A stretch of 64,000 nucleotides of DNA from Paenibacillus sp. FSL R5-0766 (GTDB lineage: Bacteria > Bacillota > Bacilli > Paenibacillales > Paenibacillaceae), in the NCBI RefSeq assembly GCF_037971845.1, contig NZ_CP150227.1:5704001-5768000 (forward strand). Direction: 5' to 3'. The translations under genes were made by a program, and so were the position numbers. The notes beneath the pieces were generated by a model, which was not told the DNA's origin, did not search any database, and was given only the letters and a program-made list of their open reading frames with translations. Every line of letters begins with the position of its first letter. Positions within the stretch are counted from its first letter, which is position 1. Positions 26,595-34,636 of the stretch are shown here, one piece after another.

Positions 26595-27488
26595 TTAGTT
26601 TTTCTCTACAGCGTGACCGCCAAATTCATTACGCAATGCTGCTACCACTTTACCTGTGAATGTATCTGTTTCCAGGGAACGATAACGCATCAGCAAGGAC
26701 AACGCGATAACCGGTGTAGCGGTTTGAAGGTCAAATGCCGTTTCTACCGTCCAACGTCCTTCACCGGAAGAGTGCATTACACCTTTAATCTCATCGAGGT
26801 TTGCATCTTTTGAGAAGGCACGTTCTGTCAGCTCCATCAACCAAGAGCGGATAACGGAACCGTTGTTCCATACGCGAGCCACTTGTTCGAAGTCGAAATC
26901 AAATCCACTTTTCTCCAATACGTCAAAACCTTCACCGATGGATGCCATCATACCGTACTCGATACCATTGTGAACCATTTTGAGGAAGTGACCGCTGCCC
27001 GCTTTACCAGCATACAGGTAGCCATTCTCCACGGAAGTATCTTTGAATGCCGGTTCAACAATTGCCCAAGCTTCCGGGTCTCCACCGATCATATAACATG
27101 CTCCATTACGTGCGCCTTCCATACCGCCAGATGTACCTGCATCCATGTAGTGAATGCCTTTAGTTTTCATCTCTTCGTAGCGGCGGATGGATTCTTTGTA
27201 GTGGGAGTTACCCGCTTCAATGATGATGTCACCTTTGGACAACAATGGGCTAACTTCAGCCAATACAGCGTCTACTACGTTGTGAGGAACCATGATCCAC
27301 AATACACGTGGGGATTCGAGCGAAGCCACCATCTCTGCGTAAGAAGATACGCCTTCAGCGCCGTATTCTTTCATTTCATTTACTGCATCAGCGTTCAGGT
27401 CAAAAGCAACCACTTCGTGTTTGTGATCAATCAGGTTTCTACCCAGGTTCAATCCCATTTTTCCTAATCCGACAAGTCCAAGTTTCAT
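26595..27488 (-). CDS. gnd: 6-phosphogluconate dehydrogenase, decarboxylating (short form)
   Basis: 297 aa, the short YqeC/GndA form. The Rossmann start GLGKMGLNLGRNL binds the dinucleotide; GTSGGMEGARNGACYMIGG and the catalytic region HFLKMVHNGIEYGMM with its Lys are intact. It oxidises 6-phosphogluconate to ribulose 5-phosphate, CO2 and NAD(P)H. Placed between zwf and the transaldolase-like gene. The ATG follows AGGAGG. Confidence 0.93.
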   Translation of the reverse strand: MKLGLVGLGKMGLNLGRNLIDHKHEVVAFDLNADAVNEMKEYGAEGVSSYAEMVASLESPRVLWIMVPHNVVDAVLAEVSPLLSKGDIIIEAGNSHYKESIRRYEEMKTKGIHYMDAGTSGGMEGARNGACYMIGGDPEAWAIVEPAFKDTSVENGYLYAGKAGSGHFLKMVHNGIEYGMMASIGEGFDVLEKSGFDFDFEQVARVWNNGSVIRSWLMELTERAFSKDANLDEIKGVMHSSGEGRWTVETAFDLQTATPVIALSLLMRYRSLETDTFTGKVVAALRNEFGGHAVEKN

Positions 27489-28027
27489 TTCAAAATCCTC
27501 CTGTTATAAACAATGTTTAAGTTTCATTTGCGTTCAAAATTAAGTGCTTAACGTTTGGCGAAGTAACCGTTCCGGTCACGAATCGTTCTTTTGATCGCTG
27601 TTATCCCCAGATTTTTTGAATCTCCTATATAGGAGAAAATCCGGGGATAAAGGCGAACGCTTTGCTTCTACAGAATCGATTTCGTCCCCTACACTACATT
27701 CTCAGCGTTCAAGCCAACCCATTTTAAAACTGAATCACTAATCTATATTCAAAAATTTTCACGGCCTTCCGGCAAACATAACCGGAAGGACTTATGCAAA
27801 ATTGGAACGGTATGATTCGTAATAGTTACTTTGTTATATCAGCAATTTGCACCTTCGATCCAACCCGCTTTCAAGTGACAAAGCCCTCAGGGAATAAAAC
27901 ATTTCTTGCTATATCCTGCTAACTTGAAAGACGCAATTTGGAATGTGCAAATGTTCATTGGTGAGCAGAACGGATTGTCCTGTTGTTTTTACTATTGTGT
28001 TCTCTTATGCTCACTTTTTCGTTTCAC
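27489..28027. other. Intergenic region between zwf and gnd
   Basis: No gene is supported. It holds copy B of the structured element (27546-27700), a small hairpin CCTTCCGG/CCGGAAGG at 27765-27789 that may end the zwf transcript, and a 9-bp inverted repeat CTTTCAAGT (27868-27876) with ACTTGAAAG (27922-27930). Its length argues that zwf and gnd are separately controlled. Confidence 0.55.
27546..27700 (-). repeat. Copy B of the ~150-nt structured intergenic element
   Basis: Read on the minus strand it begins GTAGTGTAGGGGACGAAATC, continues with GCGTTCGCCTTTATCCCC and ends past GATTCGTGACCGGAACGG. It aligns with 8256-8405 along its length. The central stem pairs TTATCCCCGGATTTT-type bases with AAAATCTGGGGATAA, where copy A has different but still pairing bases. 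It lies downstream of zwf and upstream of gnd, on their strand. Confidence 0.75.
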
Positions 28028-29482
28028 TTACCACCAACGGTAACCGTCTGCTGCGGTCAGGCGATCTGCTGACTCAGGTCCATGCGAACCTGCACTGTAC
28101 GTATCCAGTGGTACGCTGCCCGCTTCAAATGCTTCCTGAATCGGTTGCACCCATTGCCATGCCAGCTCCACTTCGTTCCAGTGAGCAAAGAAGGTGGAAT
28201 CGCCACGCATTGCGTCAAAGATTAGATTCTCATACGCTTCAGGAATGTTACGTTTGCCTGAGTTAAATGTCATATGCATCGGCTCCACTTCACCATGGTT
28301 CAATGGATTCTTCGCATTTAATTGAAGCGAGATGCTTTCTCCCGGACCAATTTCAATCGTCAGCAGGTTCGGTTCCGTTGTATTTTCGGATTCATGACCG
28401 GTCTTCAGTGGAGCCTTGAACTCAACAACGATTCGGGTGGATTTCTCAGCCAGGCGTTTACCTGTACGGATATAAAATGGAACCTCGCTCCAGAATGGAT
28501 CATCGATCCACAGTCTCGCGGCAACATACGTCTCATTCTGAGATCCGGCTGGGATGCCAGGCTCGTCCAGATATCCAACAACGGAGGAACCTTGCAGCTC
28601 ACCTGCTGCATATTGCGCACGAACAACTTCAGAAGCGATATTTTCTTTTGTCAACGGACGAAGTGCTTCAGCAATTTTTTGCTTTTTGAATTGAATTTCT
28701 TCGGGTGTGCAACGTTTTGGCAAATGCAAACCAATCATCATCAGCAACTGAAGCATATGGTTTTGGAACATGTCACGAAGGGCACCGCTTTGGTCGTAAT
28801 ACGCAGCACGTTCTTCAACACCCACAGTCTCACTTGCCGTAATCTGTACATTGGCAATATAACGGTTAGACCACAACGCTTGAATCACCGGATTTGCATA
28901 GGTGAGTGTCTCAATATTTTGAACCATCGGTTTACCGAGGAAATGGTCAATGCGATAGATTTCTTCTTCCGCAAAGGTATTGCTCAGTTTTTCGTTCAGA
29001 TCACGAGCCGATTGCAGGTCGTGTCCGAAGGGTTTTTCGATAATAAGTTTCTTCCAGCCCTTGGTGTTACCCAGGCCACTCTCTTGAATGTTTAATGCGA
29101 TTGGCTCAAAGAATTCCGGTGCCACCGACATGTAGAACATGCGGTTTTCGGGAATGTTAAGCTCTTGTTCACGCTGTTGAACCAGTTCCAACAGTTTGGT
29201 GTAATCTTCAAGCTTCGTATTATTTAAAGAACAATAACGGAAAGCTCCAATGAAATCACGAACCTGAGATGCTTCTTCTGGCGTCTGACGTGAGAATTCA
29301 TGCAGTGACTTTTCAACATTCGCCTGGAAGTCCGTATCCGACAATTCACGTCGTCCCAATCCGATAACGGAGAAGGATTTCGGCATTTTCTGATCCATGT
29401 ACAAGTTATATAATGCAGGGTAAATCTTGCGTTTGGCTAAATCGCCTGTTGCCCCGAACAGGACAAATGTCATTGCATCCAT
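28028..29482 (-). CDS. zwf: Glucose-6-phosphate 1-dehydrogenase
   Basis: 484 aa, first enzyme of the oxidative pentose phosphate pathway, giving 6-phosphogluconolactone and NADPH. Signatures: FGATGDLAKRKIYPALYNL at the N-terminus (NADP binding), EKPFGHD, and the active-site RIDHFLGK with its catalytic His; further on RYIANVQI and the VGYLDEPGIP region. Divergent from a HxlR-type regulator 415 nt away, which may control it; that is inference from position. Confidence 0.96.
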   Translation of the reverse strand: MDAMTFVLFGATGDLAKRKIYPALYNLYMDQKMPKSFSVIGLGRRELSDTDFQANVEKSLHEFSRQTPEEASQVRDFIGAFRYCSLNNTKLEDYTKLLELVQQREQELNIPENRMFYMSVAPEFFEPIALNIQESGLGNTKGWKKLIIEKPFGHDLQSARDLNEKLSNTFAEEEIYRIDHFLGKPMVQNIETLTYANPVIQALWSNRYIANVQITASETVGVEERAAYYDQSGALRDMFQNHMLQLLMMIGLHLPKRCTPEEIQFKKQKIAEALRPLTKENIASEVVRAQYAAGELQGSSVVGYLDEPGIPAGSQNETYVAARLWIDDPFWSEVPFYIRTGKRLAEKSTRIVVEFKAPLKTGHESENTTEPNLLTIEIGPGESISLQLNAKNPLNHGEVEPMHMTFNSGKRNIPEAYENLIFDAMRGDSTFFAHWNEVELAWQWVQPIQEAFEAGSVPLDTYSAGSHGPESADRLTAADGYRWW

Positions 29483-29829
29483 TGGAGTGCCTCCTGTGAT
29501 CTGTGCAGTATAGTATATGATGTTGCAAAATGTTCAAATCCAAGCATGACAAAAGACGGAATAAGTGGGTGTGTTCCCCGCCTTGCCTCCGTTTATATAA
29601 CGCACCTGAATCCAACCATGGAACATTCCTTCTCTCCACAACCTGTGTTTAGGTTATAAATTGTAACCATTTGAATTAACGTTACCCATATTACACCTGT
29701 CGTCACAATTCGTCAATAATCGTGTCGAACCTGTGAACTCCAGTGTTTATAGGGTTTTTATTTGATGATAACGCTTTATGTGGTAACATTAAGAACAATT
29801 GGCATGTGACATTTTACACATATGGCCTG

Positions 29830-29857
29830 TGGACAAGTAGGTTACAATAAGTATACT
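29830..29857 (+). promoter_or_regulatory. Candidate sigma-A promoter for the HxlR regulator
   Basis: TGGACA (29830-29835), a 16-nt spacer and TATACT (29852-29857), 40 nt before the ATG. The rest of 29483-29829 is AT-rich with no supportable gene. Confidence 0.6.
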
Positions 29858-29897
29858 AATGATATTACAAGCAATACTAAATCAAAGGAGTACAATC

Positions 29898-30218
29898 ATG
29901 AGCGATGATGAGAATGCCAAGCAAATATGCACAAAAGTGGAACAATCTTATCAGATCATTGGCCGAAAATGGGTAGCCCTCATTATCCATGCGTTGATGG
30001 AGGAACCCAAACGCTTCAGTGAGATTCACGCTTATATCCCTGACTTGAGCAAACGTGTGTTAAATGAGCGAATGAAGGAATTGGAGGAAGAAGGACTTGT
30101 GGTTCGCCATGTGGTCACGGAACGTCCAGTTCGGACTGAATATATGTTGTCACGAAAAGGAACGGAACTGGGGAGAGCGCTAAGCGCCGTGGAACGTTGG
30201 GCTGATAAGTGGCTGTAA
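29898..30218 (+). CDS. HxlR-family winged-helix transcriptional regulator
   Basis: 106 aa from the ATG at 29898, behind AAAGGAG. The HxlR pattern is clear: a Cys-containing N-terminus, then IGRKWVALIIHALMEEPKRFSE-type helices, the recognition helix DLSKRVLNERMKELEEEG, and the wing VVRHVVTERPVRTEYMLS. Such proteins often sense electrophiles or redox state through the N-terminal Cys. It is divergent from zwf, which makes zwf a possible target. A hairpin at 30268-30334 ends the transcript. Confidence 0.9.
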   Translation: MSDDENAKQICTKVEQSYQIIGRKWVALIIHALMEEPKRFSEIHAYIPDLSKRVLNERMKELEEEGLVVRHVVTERPVRTEYMLSRKGTELGRALSAVERWADKWL

Positions 30219-30267
30219 CAACTTGAGGAATCCTTAATGTTTATTTAGCTTGAAGATTACCGATGTG

Positions 30268-30334
30268 CAATCCCGGAGGTGGAGTATCGCATTTAGCAAC
30301 TGGCTAGTGCAATCCGCATCCGGGATTTTTTTAA
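30268..30334 (+). terminator. Terminator after the HxlR gene
   Basis: CAATCCCGGA and TCCGGGATT pair across a ~45-nt loop and the right arm is followed by seven T. Confidence 0.65.
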
Positions 30335-30825
30335 TTCAAACGGTAAATACTAATTGTGTATTCAGACGTAATAACGCTATTATTTTGCAAACCAAAATAA
30401 TGCTTACTGCTCCGTTCAAATTGTTGTCGATACTGAAGCGGGATCGTCTCGGCAGAATTGCGAAATAACTGGATGTAATACATACGTTCGGAAATCCGGC
30501 ACGTCTGCCAATCTCCTCCACCGAAAGTGTTATTGTCTCAAGGAGAGGAGCAAGTGGGCTTGCTGCGACCTTCGAGCTGTAAGGTAGTCCGCCGTAATGC
30601 TGCTATCTGTCTCTTGATGAAAATGCGGGAAAGCATACGATTTGGACAGGTTAATATCTGCCGCTATCTGGTCCAATCTGATCTCATATCTGAAATGCTC
30701 TTCAACCCATAGCATCATCTTCTCCGAGTGTCTCAGATGACGTGAATCCGCTAGATGTGAAAGCGCTTCATCTGCTCCCTCTTTCTGTTGATTATCGTCA
30801 AAGGGATTATTATCTGAAAGCGTTC
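30335..30825 (-). pseudogene. AraC-family regulator remnant (C-terminal DNA-binding part)
   Basis: A degraded reading in several frames. From about 30825 down, one frame reads into LWVEEHFRYEIRLDQIAADI and SKSYAFPHFHQETDSSIT, the first helix-turn-helix of an AraC/XylS domain. A stop then appears after LLLSLRQ; a second frame continues with SVEEIGRRAGFPNV, and a third with YYIQLFRNSAETIPLQYRQQ, the end of the second helix-turn-helix. So at least two frameshifts break the gene, and the N-terminal sensing domain is missing. Confidence 0.75.
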
Positions 30826-30892
30826 TCTAAGATAATTGGATGAAGGCACCGGGTTAATTGATTTTTGGAGTTGTAGAAGCAACAAACGTAGC

Positions 30893-30933
30893 AAAAAAAA
30901 TGCCACCTTACTATTACGTGAGGTGGCATTTTT
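30893..30933. terminator. Strong terminator downstream of the toxin cassette
   Basis: AATGCCACCT and AGGTGGCATT form a hairpin with eight A on one side and five T on the other. On the minus strand it ends transcripts of the 31045-33019 genes. Positions 30934-31044 are AT-rich with no gene. Confidence 0.85.
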
Positions 30934-31044
30934 AGATATTCATAATAATAACTTATTATTTTGGATTAGATTAATATTTTAAGCTTTAGTCAATTTATTA
31001 AAAAAAAACTGATTTTTATGTAAAATTAAAATCTCAATACACAA

Positions 31045-31320
31045 TCAATAACTTCCGTCTGCATCCTTTATTCTCTTAATCGCATCTAACATTTCCTGTT
31101 TTTGTTTAAGGAGTAACTGTGTCCGATTATCCAACTGATGGAAGAATACTTCCACCTTGATTCGAAGTTTATCTGCTGATTGTCCCTTCCAGGTGTTCAA
31201 CTTCCCATACAGTACACGTGCTTCTCTCTCGTTTTCTCTCAATTCGCTAAGGATAAGATCCAACTCTTGTTCTGCCTGTAATAACTGATCCAAATCCATA
31301 GCTATACTGCTTCCACTCAT
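31045..31320 (-). CDS. WXG100-like small protein, probable partner of the lipase toxin
   Basis: 91 aa, nearly all helical in two long segments around a WKG turn at about residues 44-46 (YGKLNTWKGQSADKL). This is the layout of WXG100/ESX proteins secreted by type VII systems. It starts 31 nt after the lipase stop in the same orientation. In the Staphylococcus TslA system the reverse-arranged lipase is bound by small helical helper proteins, so this gene is a good candidate for such a helper. The other cassette copy lacks it. Confidence 0.72.
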   Translation of the reverse strand: MSGSSIAMDLDQLLQAEQELDLILSELRENEREARVLYGKLNTWKGQSADKLRIKVEVFFHQLDNRTQLLLKQKQEMLDAIKRIKDADGSY

Positions 31321-31351
31321 TTACATCTTCCTGCCTTTCTGCACATGTTCG

Positions 31352-32647
31352 TTAAGCTAATGTTCCACTATCGGCCTGGATAAATAGTTCTGCCTTGTTC
31401 TGGATATAATCTACAAGATCAGTGGTATGTTCCAGATGCCATTCATCTAACTGCTTAATACTCATCTGAAGATCCCATACAATTGGCACAAGCCGCTGAC
31501 TATGACTGCTTTCGGTGTACTCAAAAAAGTTCCGCTGGATTCGCTCGAACGTACGGCTCATATCCTGTGCTTGGCAACTCCATTTCCCTGCAATCTCCTT
31601 CAGTTCCTCTGGCGTTAACTCGATGGTTCCTGCCGAGTACCCACCTACAACGTTAACCACAGACTTGAAACCTTTGGATAGGGTATCCCACGCTTCACGT
31701 GCATGATCCAGGATGTTATGATCCGAAGGTTTCCGAGGAGAGTATCTCACTTGTTCTCCCGTAATTTCATCATACAACGTATTATTGATATATCCATCTT
31801 CATCGAAGCTGTAATGTTTCATATCGTGATATCCAGGACCACCCAGTGTATCCTTTATTTTATCCACAGCACCGTAACTGGCATTAAAATCGTCATAACT
31901 TTTATCAATCACGAGGGTTGAGCCCACATGCCTCTCATATCCTCCGAGCATACCACTTGCAATGAAATCCCCAGGATGAATGAAGTTAGTCACCTGACGA
32001 TCAAAAGCACCTTCTTCTGCATTCCTACGCATCTCTGGTGTTAACGATGCCACGACGGTTGGTGCACTAAACGTGACAGCATCTAATCCCGTATACACTG
32101 CTGCATATTGTGCATTAGCCCCGCCTAATGAATGCCCGGTAAGTGTAAAGTCTGCATCGGGATACTTACTTTGCATCTCTTTCACATAATCTTCTGCTTC
32201 GTACAACTGATTATCAGGTCCGAACTCTTTATCTATACTTTTGCCCGTATCCCCAAACAAGTTATTGAGCCAGGTGCTCCCTAAGGCATCTTCGGTAGCT
32301 TGAACACCCTCTCTCCAAGATTCAGGCCACGGATAGTATTCTCTAGCAACCGTAGCTCCCACTTCAGGAAGACCTATATTTAGAACATCCGCTTTTAAAT
32401 CAGGAGCTTTTCTATCCCAAGTGCTGGATCCTTCCGTTCCTCGGAAAGCAATGACCGCTTGTTTTGTATCAGGATTATAAAAGGTCACTACATCCATGCC
32501 CGATGAATTGTGTTTCTGGTCTAGTACTTCCCAACCAGGGAGAACGCCTATTTTCTTACCAGTTTCATAATCCTTATACGCTTCTTGTGACATTTTCTTA
32601 TAAACAAGATCAGTAATTTCTCTATTATTTGAACTCTCTTTATTCAT
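31352..32647 (-). CDS. Class-3 lipase domain protein with C-terminal helical domain (TslA-like type VII effector candidate)
   Basis: 431 aa. Residues ~10-300 form a lipase_3 alpha/beta hydrolase: AFRGTEGSSTWD (oxyanion region), the nucleophile elbow GHSLGG with Ser173, HPGDFI with a likely Asp, and HDMKHYSF with a likely His. No signal peptide. Residues ~345-431 are a helical domain beginning LTPEELKEIAGKW and resembling an ESX/LXG-type targeting domain placed at the C-terminus. That order matches TslA of Staphylococcus aureus, a type VII lipase toxin. Flanked by a lipoprotein gene (22 nt upstream) and a WXG-like gene downstream. A near-copy lies at 37903-39189. The secreted-toxin role is inferred. 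Confidence 0.75.
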   Translation of the reverse strand: MNKESSNNREITDLVYKKMSQEAYKDYETGKKIGVLPGWEVLDQKHNSSGMDVVTFYNPDTKQAVIAFRGTEGSSTWDRKAPDLKADVLNIGLPEVGATVAREYYPWPESWREGVQATEDALGSTWLNNLFGDTGKSIDKEFGPDNQLYEAEDYVKEMQSKYPDADFTLTGHSLGGANAQYAAVYTGLDAVTFSAPTVVASLTPEMRRNAEEGAFDRQVTNFIHPGDFIASGMLGGYERHVGSTLVIDKSYDDFNASYGAVDKIKDTLGGPGYHDMKHYSFDEDGYINNTLYDEITGEQVRYSPRKPSDHNILDHAREAWDTLSKGFKSVVNVVGGYSAGTIELTPEELKEIAGKWSCQAQDMSRTFERIQRNFFEYTESSHSQRLVPIVWDLQMSIKQLDEWHLEHTTDLVDYIQNKAELFIQADSGTLA

Positions 32648-32668
32648 TTAAACGCCCACCTTTCATTG

Positions 32669-33019
32669 TCATTCCAATTTGTATGGATCGTAACCTTCAT
32701 TTAATAAAAAAATTTCTAATTCTGGGCTAAAACTAAATGACTCCGCTCTGTTTTCTTCATAATTAATGGAAACATTAAAAGATTGTTCTTCATGTTGAGA
32801 AACATAGCCATAAAAAGTAACCCAACTCATTGCCATTTTAGGTTGCATTTGCTCCCTAGTAATTGTCACATCCAAGTCATATGTTTCTTTCAAATACTTA
32901 ATAGCAATTGCCCTCGAACGGTCTATAATTTCTTTATCTTTTGTATCCACTCTTGAACACCCTCCTAAAATGAAAACTATCATTATGGTAAATGTAATTA
33001 TCGTTATTATCCGGGACAC
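32669..33019 (-). CDS. Small lipoprotein, candidate immunity protein for the lipase
   Basis: 116 aa from the GTG at 33019, which has GAGGG six nt upstream; the ATG at 33025 would overlap that site. Signal peptide with the lipobox LGGC. The mature domain is small, with a helix (RSRAIAIKYLKETYDLDVTI) followed by strands SWVTFYGYVSQ and FNVSINYEENRAESFSF. It precedes the lipase by 22 nt, and a similar gene precedes the second lipase. TslA is neutralised by a lipoprotein, so an immunity role outside the membrane is likely but unproven. Confidence 0.7.
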   Translation of the reverse strand: MSRIITIITFTIMIVFILGGCSRVDTKDKEIIDRSRAIAIKYLKETYDLDVTITREQMQPKMAMSWVTFYGYVSQHEEQSFNVSINYEENRAESFSFSPELEIFLLNEGYDPYKLE

Positions 33020-33052
33020 AACCATCCCTCACTTTATCGACGTAGTTGTAAA

Positions 33053-33091
33053 ATAGAAGAAATCCTCTAGTAAAAGGATTTCTTCTATCCA
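33053..33091 (-). terminator. Hairpin between the large secreted protein and the lipoprotein gene
   Basis: ATAGAAGAAATCC and GGATTTCTTCTAT are perfect inverted arms. On the minus strand a short T run follows. Only ~30 nt separate it from the next start codon, so it may attenuate readthrough rather than separate two full units. A matching hairpin lies at 39589-39634. Confidence 0.65.
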
Positions 33092-33121
33092 GTAACTGAT
33101 TGTAATACTTACATTTGTTTC

Positions 33122-34636
33122 TTAATGCGGTACCTGTGCACTGAAATCATCCCGGCTGGAGCGATCCGCATGGTAAAAGACCACGTCTCCGTCACGCAAC
33201 GTAAAGCTGTTTCCGTAGCTATCCTCTACCTTACGCTGGAATCCTTCTAGCAACCATTGATTCATCAGCGGGGCATGGATATATTGCAGATGCGGTGCCG
33301 CGAGATTTCCCTCTCGAATGGACTCAAAGTTGAAGTTCACCACGATATACCCATCTTTCAGGAAGATCGGCGATTTAGCATCTAATCCGCCATGCGTACG
33401 CCCATACTCCGCCAAGTTTGTTCCCGCTTGCACCACATAGGGCTCGGCAGGTAGACTGTATTCCCCGTACCATTGTTGAATGGCTGCATTCGCACGCAGG
33501 ACATCGGCACTGGCGGTCGTTGGAATATTCGTTTTTGGACCAATAAATGTTCGCAACTGCTCTGGCATCAAGAGTAGGCTGTATCCGCCTACTGGCGTTT
33601 TCATTTTCGTGAACTTGTCTCGATAGTACTCTTGGTATGCTCGTTCACTCATCATCCCCGGATGGATTTCACCATATCGGTTGTATTTGTACGTCGCTGT
33701 ATCTCGTAGTTGCTCGGACGGAACTTGACGTAGCCGATCATTTAAAATCACGAATCGCTTCACTTGATCTTCGGTCGAACCGATGCGAATAAAGTTCCGC
33801 TGATTGGTGGAGTAGTACAGATCCACAGGCACACGCGTACGGCCATCCTTACTCACAAAATCAAAGGTTGGCGTAAGACGTATGCCGTCTCGTGGGCCAA
33901 ACATGTTGCCTTTCGTTTTAAAATCAAACTTGAAGTGATATCCCGTTTTCACCGCCACATTTTGATACCCTTGCAGCGGGTGACTGCCGGGGCGAATCGG
34001 GACGGTAAACTGGGGTTTGTTGCCCCGCTTGTCCCCGTCGATATCCTGCGTACCCGTCCAGTAACTGATCCAGGTCGGCGCAAGGCTATTTTTGAAACGG
34101 CGGAAGACCAGCTCCCAGTTATAATCGGCGATATCGGTAATTTCAAAGTCGTATAGTCGCCCTATCACCTCCACAGATACTTCGTCCGAAGCGGCGTGGT
34201 AGTATAGATCTTTGTTCGCATCGGGCTGGGCGTCGATCTCTGGCTCAGTACTAAAATTCGACGGAGCATTTTCAGCGATATTCCGGAATTGCACCTGGTA
34301 GTCTCCTTCATCTACCCACACGGGCAGATAGAAGGTCGTATCCAGTACCGGTACCTGGATGTCGATCCACGTGTTTCGTGGATAAAATTGCGCTCGGTCA
34401 GCACTGTACACGTCAAAAGGAAACCGAACTTGTTTGATCCGATAATATTTAGCGTAATCCCGATCACCATATCCGGGGTAGGCCCCCGCATCCAGATGCT
34501 GTCCGTTGGTCGGGATGCGAACTGTGAACGGTCGCTCCAAAATGAGCGCGGACCGGTTCATGTTCGGCACCGTTTTCTGGTTATGGGGCTGATCATCCGA
34601 GACAAGCGAGTAGTTCACTACTGGTGTATGGACGGT
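33122..34636 (-). repeat. Long duplicated segment, copy 1 (C-terminal half of the large secreted protein)
   Basis: 1515 bp encoding the last 504 residues; aligned without gaps to 39664-41178. Only about ten residue differences were counted between the two translations. Confidence 0.9.
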
